Positions 30,961 to 42,766 of a DNA stretch of 64,000 nucleotides are shown piece after piece. The notes beneath the pieces were generated by a model. That model was given only the letters and a program-made list of their open reading frames with translations, had not been told where the DNA came from and did no database searches. Source of the DNA: Henricia sp. BOLD:AAB3569 (lineage: Eukaryota; Echinodermata; Asteroidea; Spinulosida; Echinasteridae); the NCBI GenBank assembly GCA_037783545.1, contig JBBELK010000308.1:620001-684000 (forward strand), in the 5' to 3' direction. Position numbers and translations under genes: made by a program. How positions within the stretch are numbered: position 1 is the first letter of the stretch; each line of letters starts with the position of its first letter.

Positions 30961-31992
30961 TGGACCTGTATCTACCGGTATGTGGCTGAACGTTTTACAT
31001 TTTATTATTATTAATTATTCATGCCATTTCATATACAACACATAGGAGAGACAAAAGCGATAATCACTGTGGCCATAGACCTGCCACTCCATATCAAGTA
31101 GTGAATTAAATAAAATTAGCATATACATTCAATACACTTGAAATAAATAAATAAAATACGTAGCTGCAAAAACTGAGAGGAATAATAATATAAAAATAAC
31201 AAAAATAGAAACAAAGAATTATTAATCTCCAAACTGCATTGAACAAAGGAGCGAGAGTAAATAAATGCATTTGAGAAAAAATCTAAAACTTGATCAAGGA
31301 AAAGCAGGTATTTTGTTTTGTTTTTTGTTTTTGTTTAAAAAAAAAAAAAAATACAATTTTAGTCACAGATGGAAATCATAACGCTGTTTTTAAATAACAG
31401 TTAACCAGTCATTATCTTTTAAAAAAAATTGTCTGCTGACAATTTCAACACAAACCATGCATAGATTTTTTTTTTCTGAAGTAATCTGGCTAGAAACATC
31501 CACTTTGTAGGCAGTTATCAACATTCTTTGTTGCATGTACAATGTACGTGATGCTGTTCCTATTCTTACCGTAAATGTTTTCCAATCATATTTTTTTAAA
31601 TATCAATTTTTTAAAACTCCTACATCTACATGTATGTAATTTCAGGCATTGCCCACATTCATACATGTACGACCAGTTCGTATAGCGAGGTACACAAATT
31701 AAAATTGACAAATTGTGGAGACTGTCCCACCATTAGCACACTATGAGCTGGTCTCGCTTCTAAGCGATTGCAGTTTAAAGGATATTGCCGAGAATTGCCT
31801 GGAGTGTCCCTAACCCTTAATCCCAACAGAAAGGTAGGGGTTAGCTTCGGTGGGGGCTAATGGCCGGAATTATGCTGGATTGCTAGCTATGCAGACTGGT
31901 CGTGGAATCTTCATTCATTGGGGGCTCGCTGGCTGGTCCGGGCAAGTGGCATGGAAAATTGTGTTTGTCCATGATGGATGCTTCAGAATATA
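30961..31992. other. No gene found
   Basis: AT-rich, with A and T runs at 31330-31360 and several TACATGTA palindromes (31628, 31664). No exon recognised. Confidence 0.4.
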
Positions 31993-32411
31993 TATGGGTA
32001 ATTCCCAAAATTAGGGGTCCAAATGTGTGACATGCTTTTTAAGATTTCCAAGTGTTTTTAATGATTGAAAGTGGTTTCCCAGTAGAAAATCATTATTTTT
32101 ATTTGAACAAATGCCACTCAAATTTAATGTTTGTGTGTAGATATGGCACCATGGTTAATGCAAACTCATTCTACAGCCAATTTTCAGTGGCGTAGCTAAC
32201 CCGGGACACCAAACTCCTATCCAATACCATGGAACAAATTATAAGCATTTATGGTCTTTTGTTTTGAATATTTTTCAGGAATCAGAAAACAAAATATTGA
32301 AGAAAATGATGCTGCCCCCTATAATCACAGGCCACAGTCCATTACTGAGAATTTGTGGTCTTAAGTGGTGACACCAAAATTTTGGACCCCTAATTTTGGG
32401 AATTACCCATA
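31993..32411. mobile_element. MITE with TATGGGTAATTCC ends, copy 2
   Basis: Aligns with 552-999 over nearly all its length, with ends TATGGGTAATTCCCAAAATT and the inverse. Confidence 0.85.
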
Positions 32412-32479
32412 TGGGTCCACAAAGCCAGCCTCAGAATTGAAAACTTCCCCGAAATTGATACTATACTGATAAGGAATAT

Positions 32480-32850
32480 TTATGCTTTTGGACTTGTTTT
32501 TCGGGAGGTGTTACCGAGACGATGGTAAAATGAAAAATAGCTAAATTGTACTGCTGTCCGCATTTGGACTTTTTGACACGGGAACATTTTACCGAGACCG
32601 TGGAAGAGCATGCGCAGTGTCCCTTCGCAGTTTAACCTTCACGGCCCAGACGTACGCTTCCAAAGCGCTTTTACCGACTCAATGTGTCTGCATTGGACTT
32701 ATCGTCTCGGGAAAAGTTACGTGGTCAATTTTCCTGGGAAGCAGTTGGCCAGGAAAAGTAACCACTGGACTCGGGGGAAAGTTACTGAGAGGAAAACGTA
32801 CCCATCGTCTCGGTAAGTTTTCCCCAAAGCCCAATGCAGACACAGGGCTT
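32480..32850. mobile_element. Dispersed element 'GTCCGCATTGGACTT', copy 3
   Basis: Landmarks TGTACTGCTGTCCGCATTTG, GAGCATGCGCAGTGTCCC, GTCTGCATTGGACTTATCG and CAGTTGGCCAGGAAAAGTAA. Confidence 0.8.
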
Positions 32851-32904
32851 AAATTTCATCAAAATTGCAGTCGCAATAAAAATGCTGGGTCTGTATCAAC
32901 CTTT

Positions 32905-33871
32905 GGGCTATTTCACAATAAGTGTACACTTTCAGTCTCACTGGCAAATGGGGGTCAAATTTCAAACTTGTCCAACTCACAAAAAACTCTGTTGATCTAA
33001 AAACTTCAGGATGTATACTAATAATTCCTAAAATATAAGAGCGTGGCATTATGATGAACATGTTTATTTTTTCCAATGAAATTATGATTTGTAATTGGTT
33101 GTCTGGAGAGGACATTTTGTTAAACACAGAATATCACAATATAATGGCCAGACGAAATGTTGAAATGGTAATGCCATGCAATGTCCTGTTAGAAGGAATG
33201 GTACTGTTAATTTTACAAACATAACATAAAATATTTCAATCATGGTTGACATGTTATATTACAATTAACTGCTGTCCTGGAGAGGACAAATGTTTAACGG
33301 ATTTTCCACAACCCTAAATATGATCTTGATAATATTTACTCAAATCTCTCCCACGATCAAATTGTCATATTTACTCCATCAAATGTGTCCTGTAGATGAT
33401 ACAAACATACTTGTGAGTACATATTTCCAAACTATTCCATTGTCATGAATACTTTGTCCTGGAGAGGACATTACCATATTTTATTTAACGGGAAATCCAC
33501 TTTATTTTGAAATGTTCATAAAATTTACATTTTTCGACCGAATTACACCAACCCAAGTTTCACAATATTGTTGAACACTATATATCCATGATTGATCACC
33601 AAATTCACCACAATAATGCATCATCAACAAATGATTCCACTTAAACTAATGTAAAACTTGAAATGAGACTCCAAAATGGTGTTAAAAGTGCATGTAAATA
33701 GAGAAATTCAAAACGAATAACTCGTAGAATTATGTAAAAATAGTTTTGTAGCTTGTCCTTTATATTACCCATCATATAAAATCACTCATAACATGTATTT
33801 GCACTGATAAAGTTATCTAGGATGGGTTATACTGTAATTTACTCAAATGACCACTTATTGTGAAATAGCCC
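32905..33871. mobile_element. 967-bp element with three internal 16-bp palindromes
   Basis: Inverted ends GGGCTATTTCACAATAAGTG and CACTTATTGTGAAATAGCCC, a perfect 20-bp match. CTTT lies outside both ends and may be a target duplication. Inside, TGTCCTGGAGAGGACA occurs at 33273 and 33455 exactly, and at 33098-33113 with one change, spaced about 175-182 bp. AT-rich interior without a credible open frame. Not matched to any family I know. Confidence 0.75.
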
Positions 33872-34174
33872 CTTTGCTGGTTCCAGTGTATGCAGTGTTA
33901 AGCAGAATACTGTACCTTTAATAGCAATTGTGTGCAAATCTATTTCTAAGAATGAATTACAGCCTGGTACAAGGGCAGACCACCATTACTGCATATGATG
34001 ACTGATCCGGTGGCTGGAAAAGGTATCAGGGACTGTGCAGAAAATTTGGGGTGTGGTCTGTCTGCAGATCATAATGTGTAGCCTACAGTACATGTCAGGT
34101 GGTTTGAAGATTTTACATTCAGTTTCAAAAAGACTTTTTGATGTTCAAACATGGGATCAGATTATGTTCTTCAT

Positions 34175-34222
34175 TTCTGACTCACTGGGCAGATGCTCTA
34201 CCAGCTGAGCCGGGCACAGTGG
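34175..34222 (-). mobile_element. tRNA 5'-half-like fragment
   Basis: On the minus strand GCCCGGCTCAGCTGGTAGAG then CATCTGCCCAGTGAGTCAG resembles a tRNA 5' half with A box. No 3' half. SINE remnant or tRNA fragment. Confidence 0.55.
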
Positions 34223-34404
34223 TATACTGGTACATGTACTCCCAAAAGGTTTCTCCCAAGAACCCAACCTTTTTCATGATGTTGTCACATGAACAAACGT
34301 AATATTTGGTATGGTGCCTGCGTAATCAACATGGAAATGAAACAACCAAACACAGGATAAGAGAAATATATAGGTGGATTGCAATAAAACCATTTTAAGT
34401 CTAA

Positions 34405-34750
34405 AGGCCTGTCCGCATTGGACTTTACTGAGACGATGTGTACTTTTTTTGCAGACAGCCTAGTTAGGACGTTTTTCTCTTCCTGGCCAACTGCTGCCCA
34501 GGAAAATTTTCCCGAGACGATAAGTCCAATGCAGACACATTAAGTTGGTAAAAGCTCTCTGGAAGCGTACGTCCGGGCCGTGAAGGTCAAACTGCCAAAG
34601 GACACTGCGCATGCTCTCCCAAGGTCTCGGTAAAATTTTACTGTGTCAAAAAGTCCAAATGTGGACAGCAGTAAAAGTTTGCAATTTTTTATTTTACCAT
34701 TGTCTCGGTAAAACCTCCCGAAAAACAAGTCCAATGCGGACATGGCTTAA
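34405..34750. mobile_element. Dispersed element 'GTCCGCATTGGACTT', copy 4 (reversed)
   Basis: GGCCTGTCCGCATTGGACTT at the left, AGTCCAATGCAGACAC inside and CAAGTCCAATGCGGACAT at the right. Reverse of the 32.5-kb copy. Confidence 0.8.
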
Positions 34751-34842
34751 GACACATACATGTGTTTCTTCCTCCATGTGTTTCTTCCTCCATGCATATA
34801 TGTATGCCTTAATCGAATTTAGGTGTCCTTATCTCATGTGTC

Positions 34843-35080
34843 TTAAAAGGCACAGGCTCGTCAGCAATGCGCGCGCGCCAAATTCGTGCCACGAAATACA
34901 CAGCTTGATACCTTTGCTACACGGAGCTGCGTATTTCGTGGCACGAATTTGGCGCGCGCATTGCTGACGAGCCTTTGCAAGACAAATGACCTTTGATGTC
35001 TTAGTTAAGACGTCTTAAGATTTAAAGGCACAGGCTCATCAGCAAAGCGCAGGCGCCAAATTCGTGCCACGAAATACTTG
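34843..35080. mobile_element. GGCACAGGCTCG foldback, one full and one half copy
   Basis: 34843-34980 is a full palindrome with a slightly disrupted loop and a truncated right end. 35021-35080 is a second left arm (TTTAAAGGCACAGGCTCATC), cut off at CACGAAATAC. Confidence 0.82.
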
Positions 35081-35537
35081 ATTGCAATTATCAAAATTAT
35101 TGCAATGGTACATGTACAGTGCAGAGTAATGTTATTGTTGCTTACAACAAAAAAAGCAACATTTTCTAAACTCTTATTTGGTCTACATTTTGATCGGTCT
35201 TCAATTTGTAAATGATATTCAAGACATATCTGATAAACTTATCAGATGTACATGTACAACACAAAATTTCATTTGAATCTCATTTTTTTTTAAAGTAGTT
35301 ATATATACTGTACAGTAACGTATGTGTATCACTGTGCAATGTAGCTGTGCATTAGTCACATTTGAGTGGTTACAGAACCAGAGAGTGCCAAGTTACATGT
35401 AGGCCCCTATAACGTTATAATGAGCTTTACATGTGTTATCCAAATGTCAAGCTAATTTGTGGAGTTTACATGTTTACCTAAGCCAGAGTACCTTTTTTAA
35501 AGGGAAGTGTAGGAGGGTTGGAATAAGTTTCCCTCTG

Positions 35538-35827
35538 CTCAAGTCAGACTGCCTTCGAGTCTCAAGTCAGACTGCCTTCGAGTCTCAAGTCAGACTGCCT
35601 TCGAGTCTCAAGTCAGACTGCCTTCGAGTCTCAAGTCAGACTGCCTTCGAGTCTCAAGTCAGACTGCCTTCGAGTCTCAAGTCAGACTGCCTTCGAGTCT
35701 CAAGTCAGACTGCCTTCGAGTCTCAAGTCAGACTGCCTTCGAGTCTCAAGTCAGACTGCCTTCGAGTCTCAAGTCAGACTGCCTTCGAGTCTCAAGTCAG
35801 ACTGCCTTCGAGTCTCAAGTCAAGTCA
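35538..35827. repeat. ACTTG-type minisatellite, 23-bp unit, array 2
   Basis: About 12.5 almost identical copies of AGTCTCAAGTCAGACTGCCT+TCG. The unit is the complement of the 28-bp unit at 49.9 kb minus one ACTTG pentamer. The right flank (CAAGTCAAGTCAAGCCAGGC, ATGTTGGTTAAG, AAATTTGTTCAAGGTAATTT) is the inverse of the flanks at 0.5 and 22.5 kb. Confidence 0.93.
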
Positions 35828-35929
35828 AGCCAGGCATGTTGGTTAAGTATTCACAACAGTAAATTTGTTCAAGGTAATTTCAAAATGTTGAAATGCTGGA
35901 GATTCTTGTTCTGGCCAGGCATGTTTAAA

Positions 35930-36285
35930 AATGAAGCTTAGGATTGTTCCTGAAATGCGATTTTGCATTGCAATTTTACTACAAAAATTTCATTTTTGGC
36001 CGACTTGAGTCCTCATGCTAGTAACAAAAATCAGGATTTGAGTTGATTAGAGTCCCGAGTTTCAAGTTCGAGACATCACAACAGTGAAGCATACATGCCC
36101 CCAAAATTACAGACTAAAAAATGTACATCACACGTAGAACTTGAGTCACACTGCATGACACAAATGATTTGATTCAGGCCAGTTCAGGCTGAATTTTTGT
36201 TTAACTCAAGTCGGCCAAAAATCAAATTTTTGTAGTAAAATTGCAGTGCAAAATCGCATTTCAGTAAAAATCAAGCTTCCAAAAA
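35930..36285. repeat. Inverted repeat flanking the 23-bp array
   Basis: Arms about 35935-36015 and 36195-36285 (GAAATGCGATTTTGCA, AATTTTACTACAAAAAT, GGCCGACTTGAGT and inverse), separated by about 180 bp that again contains ACTTGAGTC motifs. Confidence 0.75.
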
Positions 36286-36950
36286 TATGAAGTTGTCTAC
36301 TTTGTAGAGCGGGCAGCACCATAAATGTACTGCTACACATGTATCTTTAAACTGTAAATTTTCAGTGAGCCAAATTTCCAGCAAATAAAAAAAAAAACCT
36401 GTTTTTTTAATAACCAGTTCCACTGAAAGTTGTAAATCTACCACTAAATGACCATAACTCCTGATAATTCACTTGACCTCCACGCCCCATCTCAAACTGT
36501 AATGGATTTTGCTGAAAACAGACTGTCTTGTTACTGTCAAGGAGGGCCAACAAGATTGAAATTTATGTTTTCAGGTACAGTTAAGGTCTTTTGGGTGTAC
36601 ATTTTGCAACCTAGACAATTTGTTTGCTTGCAAGTGTTCTTTCTTGTATTAAATACAAGTAGGCCTGTGCATTTTCGAATAATTGAATATTCAAAATTCA
36701 AATTTTTTTTCTTTTCTAACGAATATTCAATATGTGAACTGTTTCAAATATTTCTGCCCAATTTTTTGCAGTGTTATACCGTGTTTATTTATCCGAATCA
36801 GTATGTATCCGAACCTACATGTAATGTTGTTGGGAGCTAGTGTACTTCCCACGTGTGGGCTATGCAGGATGTTTTCTAATCTTTCAGCAGCCTTCTTCGA
36901 TGCCGAATCAGCAGCCTCGTTGCATGCTCGATTTGCTTCTAGCCACGAGT

Positions 36951-37150
36951 CCAGTGTACAAGTTACAACATTGAAGCTATGGTTTGAGCTGGGATTACTT
37001 TACAGGAAAAACTGAATGGGCGGGATCCATTATGCAAATTAAAATGCGAGGTCTATGGTTGGGTGCGGTACACTTTTTGCATAATAAATAAATGTTGGCT
37101 CCGCCCTGCACAAACCATAAGTCCCATGTTGTAACTTGTACGTACACTGG
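36951..37150. mobile_element. Short foldback CCAGTGTACAAGTTACAACA
   Basis: Arms CCAGTGTACAAGTTACAACA/TGAAGCTATGGTTTG and the inverse, about 36 bp with a few mismatches. 200 bp total. No coding capacity. Confidence 0.75.
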
Positions 37151-37611
37151 ACTGTGGTTGGACACAAAATGTGACATCAAAGAAAGTGGCCATTTTGGCA
37201 ACGAAAAGTGCTGCTTATTCAATAAAAAACATCCTGTACATATGTAGGCCTAATTCACCCACAGGATATTCATTCTAAAACACTTCTGAACTGGATAAAA
37301 ATATGTTTGGTCTGGGCCGGTTTGCACATGAATAAAAAGTCATACCGAATATTCGATTTGGTAAAATCATATTTGAACATTCGATGGAAGATTGAATATT
37401 TAAATATTTGATTCGTTTTTTGAAACACTGATAAATACAAGGTTCCTGTTATGCAACAAGGTGTCTGCCAATTCTCAAGATGTTCCACTACAAAGGAAAT
37501 AAGGCACTCAAGATTATTTTTGCCCCCTTGACCCTTAATTCATTTCCTTGGATTTTATTTACTTGTTTTTAACTTTGCATCTCCGTAGAGGTTAGTGTAA
37601 AAACCTGTTGT

Positions 37612-38222
37612 GTAGCTTGTTCAGATTTTTCAGTAAACAGATTCCGTTAGTAACCTAACAATCATATAAAATACCTCACCAAGATACATGTACTATCCAT
37701 GAGAAGAAAACGGGAAATTTGCAATCTCTAATTTGGATGTGGAAGCAAAAAGGTATTTGTGATCACTGCACTGTTTTATGGAACGGATAAATTAGTTTAC
37801 AAAACTTCGGTGGTTTTCGACGAAATGATGGGGATTGAGAAGACAACATTTTAGAATGGTAATAAAGAAATTACATGATATGTGACCCGCAGCCAATTTC
37901 ACAAAAAATTGCATAACTTGCATAATTTTTGAAAATGGCATAAGCCCCATAGGCTTGCATGTAATTATCACAGGAATGTTGCGCAGCTATTGCAATAAAA
38001 AGTTGCGCAAGCGGACTTACGCAGTGCGTAAGGATTCGTGAAATCGGCTGCCACTCTGAAGTCGCGCAGGCGTGAAGCCGTGCAGGCGTGAAGCCGCGCA
38101 GGCTACACCGTATTCCAAGTTTTTGCGACCATGAAGAGAAATCTGTTGCAGATTTCAACAAATTTCAACACCCATGGGAAAAGTGGGTGTTCAGTAGTGT
38201 GATCTGGACATGTTCCTTTAAA
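37612..38222. mobile_element. TTAAAGGAGC-type element, copy 5, interrupted
   Basis: The reversed element is visible at 37612-37870 (AATTTGGATGTGGAAGCAAA) and 38158-38215 (CACCCATGGGAAAAGTGGG, GATCTGGACATGTTCCTTTA). Between them, about 37880-38130, lies another dispersed repeat (GAAAATGGCATAAGCCCCAT, AAAAGTTGCGCAAGCGGAC) also found at 56985-57110. Confidence 0.8.
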
Positions 38223-39177
38223 ACAAAGTACATGTACCATAGGCCTAATAACACATACATTATGAGCAATTTGTGGTACAAACCTTTTAACCCCACAGTT
38301 GTAAAAACTACATTTCCATCATGTAACCAGGAAAAGGGGAATATATCACCGGCTTAATTGACCATAAATTGTGGGAAGAGGATGTGGCAAAGTCTGGTCT
38401 GTCCTGTTTCAAACTGTGTAATGTTTTGACAGTTTAGATTTCCATAACATTGACATTGTGCCAGAGATTTTCAAGTTAGTGGTTTTAGTGGCCAAAAATC
38501 ACTGTGGCTAATGTGGTTTTGCAGTGGCCTACCGGTACATGTAGATGTTGTGCCTCTAGCTCTGTGTTTTGAACATTAGTGATAAATTGATTTATAGGTT
38601 TAGTGAAGTGAAAATTATCAACCATTTGTTTTTATACACAAATCAAAAGATCAAAGTGTTGCAGACAAAGGGGCAAACTCAAATTTGTTTTCATTTCAGA
38701 AAGAAGTGACCTTTTCTCTACTTCAAAAGTTTCTGGACAGACGAGGGCGCTGTTTATTGCTAGTCATGAAGGGAACCCACGGTTGAAAAACAAAGAACAA
38801 ACATTACATTTCAAACAGTAGCAGTAGCTCACTGATCCATTTCTGACTCAAACAAACTTGTTGGGATTGTTGCAAATGACATACTAATTAAACAAACTCA
38901 GTAAACTGTTACAGATCATAACACCAAGAAGTCACTGAAAATGACAAAAACTGTTGTACACAAGTCAATGGAGATTTCCTCTGTTGTCCTGAGATGACAT
39001 CACGGATTTGCTCATGAATATGGAAATTTCATTAGCATAAAAATAGAAAACTTGCAATTACACCAAAACGGAACAATCAAATTTTCTAAAATTGACCGAA
39101 ATATGTAAAACACACCCTCTACTAATATTATATTTAATAAAAACTCTATTTCACATGTCCTTTAAGGTACATGTACA
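38223..39177. other. No gene found
   Basis: Mostly unique AT-rich sequence. A GACGAGGGCGCTG motif at about 38742-38754 resembles a partial CTCF core. No exon recognised. Confidence 0.35.
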
Positions 39178-40025
39178 GTACGTGTTCCCACTGGACTTTC
39201 TCTTCGGCTACCTCACAGAACGTTACCATGACCTTGCAGGAATATTCCTCCATCTTACCGTGCATTCCCATTTTCCATTTGTTTTCACTGCCCATGGGGA
39301 AAGTTACCGGGACTGGCAATAAACTTTTCTTGTGCAAGCGCATTTAATATGGTATTTACCGTAATTTTCGGAATATAAGCCGCGGCTTATACGTTGATTT
39401 TGCCAAAAAAAACGTTCCCGGCGGCTTATAAACCGGGCGGCTTATACGCCGAGCTCTAAAGATAAAAATCATTATATGCTCATGTACATTATGTAATGTG
39501 GTTCCTGAAATAATTCTATCAATCTTTTATGGGAATTTTTTTTGGTAAAAAAACGATGTTGAAGGCCGTCGCACGCGCACGAAAAGGTGTGCAATTTTCC
39601 CAGGTGCAGAGTGTACCGATCTTCGTTGTGACCCATACATCGATGTGACACTGCACAAGAAAGTGCAGGCAACCAGTTCGCCATCGGACCATGCCATCGG
39701 TCGTGAGTACTCGTCCAACGCCAAACAAATCGTTTGGTGCGTCTGTTCCTTCTGTGTTTTCTTCAATTCTTTACTTTTAGTCGGCGTTGTTTTAAAATCC
39801 AAAGAGTTCTGTGTTTGTCATTGTCTGTGGAAATGTGTGTTTTAGATGGAAAATCATTACAAGTAATTTTAATTAACGATGTTTTTCCAACAATGTACAG
39901 TCACTTTGCCCAACTTGAGCCCCTTCGCCCAAAAGCCATTTCGCCCAAGCGGCATACGTGTACGTACGTCCGCAGGCTAGGCAAAGGCAGGCAAACGGTC
40001 CCCTATTTTAATAAGCCTTTTCGGA

Positions 40026-40098
40026 ACACGACGCCGCCATAGTTCATTCACCGCCATTGATACAATGGGGGTGAATGAACTATAGCGGCGTCGTGCAC
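40026..40098. repeat. Hairpin inside the pogo-type element
   Basis: CACGACGCCGCCATAGTTCA and TGAACTATAGCGGCGTCGTG are inverse, arms about 30 bp, small loop with GATACAATGG. Confidence 0.75.
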
Positions 40099-40560
40099 AA
40101 AAATATGGGGCGGACGCAAATGCGAGAAATCATCGGGAATACCCGGTACCAAGCAAAAGACGATATATCTATGTAGCATTCTTTTTCCGCTGAATTACAA
40201 ATATTAATATCAATCACCCAATCCCCATGAAGCCCCTTTATGTCGGTTGCAATCAACATAGAATGATCTATTGAGATAACCGAATTCGGAAAAAAAGAAG
40301 GCATAGCGTTTGCACAGCCTTGGTATACTCCGCTCAAGACGCCCATTGATGACCATCGGCTTCAGTTTTTTGCCGCTGGCCGTGCAGGCAAGAACCACCG
40401 TGAAGCTGGTTTTCTTATTTATAAACTCTTTTTGCAAAAATGGAGATGCCCCATGAACCGTCCAATTATTGCTGCAGTTTCGGTCTAAACCCCCGTCCAT
40501 CTGGTCCAGTACAATGTCTAATTCTTTGTCACTGTCCTTTGCGTTTTTAGTTTAATCGTG
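40080..40560 (-). pseudogene. Remnant of a DDE_1 (pogo-like) transposase
   Basis: The frame at 40210-40500 reads KKTSFTVVLACTASGKKLKP then MVINGRLERSIPR, close to the VVLACTADGTKL.PMVIFKG block of pogo/jerky DDE_1 transposases (recalled). It stops after WGLGD. Similar-looking sequence continues in another frame (40080-40346, CANAMPSFFPNSVISIDHSM). Upstream TKNAKDSDKELDIVLDQMDG keeps the frame but no intact catalytic DDE triad or DNA-binding domain is readable. Broken and not functional as read. Confidence 0.6.
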
Positions 40561-41685
40561 ATGGACCCAAACGCATGACAAATGCAATGTAGTGGCAGTA
40601 CAATACGAAAGCAATCAAACATAAAACGTTTGGCATATTTTATTTTGGCCGGTGAGATCAAAATCGCCAAGTCACCATGTGCATTAAAAATAACCAATCG
40701 CGGTGCGCGTAATGGAGAGACTCGGCCGGCTATTATCGTACACTGCATAGCATATGCGTCGGGCCCGGGCGAAAGCAGTGTACAATTTGTACACGTGGGC
40801 TGCGTTCCACTCATGCGAACGTTGGCAACGTTCGCCTCAGGTTACAGTGCTCTTTGATCTTGTGCATATGCCTACAAGCTGGGTGTTTGGCGAACGTTGC
40901 AAACGTTTAACAATGCCTGCGCGTATTTGGAACGAAGCCCTGCTTTCACTTACCGTGTTTGTGCATGGCCTACCAGCCTGGTGCATGCACTGCATGCCGT
41001 GCGGCCGCCGTCGGAGAATCCAGCGAATATCTTGATGGCCTTCGTGATCGATGTCTTCTATATACTCTCCTTTATTTTTTGGAGATTTCTCATTATGCAC
41101 ATTCCAAGGCATTTTTAAAATATGTCAAGTTACATGTACTTTATCTATTTACAAAACAAACTGAAACAAGATTAGCCTACTTTGAATGCATTGCACCTTG
41201 CTATAACTTATTATAAACATGTAACGCCTTTTCCGATAAAGCCACTTCTTGATTTCAATAAGGTTTTCTCTTGAGTGTGCTGTCATCAAAACAACCTGGA
41301 CCACAAAGCTCTCTCTGTCGCGCCGACAGAGAGTGTGACAACTGCAGTGCGTGGTCGCACGCACGTGGCCCGCGGTGAGGCACTTACGGCGGCAGTTCTT
41401 TGTGATCGATCTGTGGCCGACAAAATGGTGCGGCTAATAAGCCGGGCGGCTTATACGCCGACGGTGAATCTTGTTTCTGGAATTTTCGGGCGTCGCGGCT
41501 TATACCCCGGGCGGCTTATATTCCGAAAATTACGGTACATGAAAACTACCGCTGCTGAGCAGGGCCTCTTGACCTAAAATTTAATGAAAGTTTTCTGCGT
41601 GTCCCCATTGCCATTGGACACAATTTGGTAATTCTACAGCAAAAAATCACGATAGTTTGACAAAGTTCAATGGGAATATTACTTG

Positions 41686-42027
41686 AGGCCTGTCTACACC
41701 AGCCAACATCTGTTGGCCAACAAGGACCATGCAACATTTGTCTGACGGTGTCAACTGACCGTTGGATGGTGTGGATAACACTCCAGAGACGACGTCCAAC
41801 ATCATGAATCCGACAAGTTGGGCCATGTTATTGCCAAACTCTGTTGGGGCTTGTTGGTTGAAACAGACATAATGCCTGTCACACGAAGGCAGCAGCCAAC
41901 TGCAATCAGATATTTTGGATCATGTTGGGTCGTGTGGACGTACCAGCGCATCCATGCAACGCCAACAAGTTCCAACATCATGTTGGTCCTTGTTAGCCGA
42001 CAAATGTTGGCTTGTTTAGACAGGCCT
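41686..42027. mobile_element. MITE with AGGCCTGTC ends
   Basis: Inverted ends AGGCCTGTCTACACCAGCCA (left) and TGGCTTGTTTAGACAGGCCT (right). The interior repeatedly contains CCAACA / TGTTGG. About 340 bp, non-coding. Superfamily not assigned. Confidence 0.75.
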
Positions 42028-42485
42028 TTAAGCCCATTCTTTACAGATTGTTGTACTCAAAATGTATTTCTGGCAAAGCTGCTTAAAAGCTTTTAAAATT
42101 GAATACATGGAAGATCTATTTACATTTCAATAATGTGCATTTGCACAAAAACCTGGAGATTTTGGCATGTGCTGACCTGTGTTAAATTACCGTTAATAGC
42201 GTACTCTAACAAGGGGAGCTAGCCAGACCTGGTCTTAAGTGTAATATCTTGTACCAAAAAGGCAGTAATCTTTTATGAGAAATGGGATTGAATTTCCATC
42301 ATAATGTCTCTTAATGGGACCCAGCTGTGTATGTCTGTGTGGGGAAATTATGCCTGGATGATACTTGATGTTGGAGAGTTTGTGTATGCATGGAGCAAAA
42401 GACTCATGGGTACACTTCTGATGCAGGGATCAGCTTGTTCTGACTAGGGTGGCATTTTAGCAAAATAAGATGAAATTTGGGTTTA

Positions 42486-42700
42486 CAGTTGAAGTCAGAA
42501 GTTTACATACATGTACACCACTACCATCAAAACCCAAAATGGTAAACAGGACTACCCGAACCATTGCAAGGTGTACAGCAAGCACGTGAGGAATTCCACA
42601 AAATCTTGACTTTAGTAAAGACTGTTACAAAAATGGTGACAACGCAAGTTTAAGCACACCAGTTTTAACACAGTTGTATGTAAACTTCTGACTACAACTG
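42486..42700. mobile_element. Tc1 MITE with Sleeping-Beauty-type ends
   Basis: Begins CAGTTGAAGTCAGAAGTTTA followed by CATACA and ends with the near-exact inverse (one change in 28). TA flanks both sides (42484-42485, 42701-42702). The end differs at one position from the fish Tc1 / Sleeping Beauty terminal sequence (CAGTTGAAGTCGGAAGTTTA, recalled). 215 bp, no open frame. Confidence 0.9.
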
Positions 42701-42766
42701 TAAATGTTGCATGACAGAGGACACAATTTTCTGTAAAATATATGGTTAAAAACAAAAAAAAAGCAA

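Larger units (their letters stand above)
39359..41535. mobile_element. Pogo-type DNA transposon with perfect 24-bp ends, decayed
   Basis: The ends CCGTAATTTTCGGAATATAA+GCCG are exact inverse repeats, flanked by TA on both sides. Just inside, GGCGGCTTATA-type motifs are repeated several times in each end (39384-39450 and 41440-41520), an arrangement typical of transposase-binding subterminal repeats. A broken DDE open frame lies inside on the minus strand. About 2.2 kb in all. A TA target and DDE_1-like core point to the Tc1/mariner-pogo superfamily. Confidence 0.8.

Noticed and set aside
35433-35846. 137-codon frame with repeated SQTAFESQVRLPSSLK
   Set aside because: Made by the 23-bp array. 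No start context, splice or homology.
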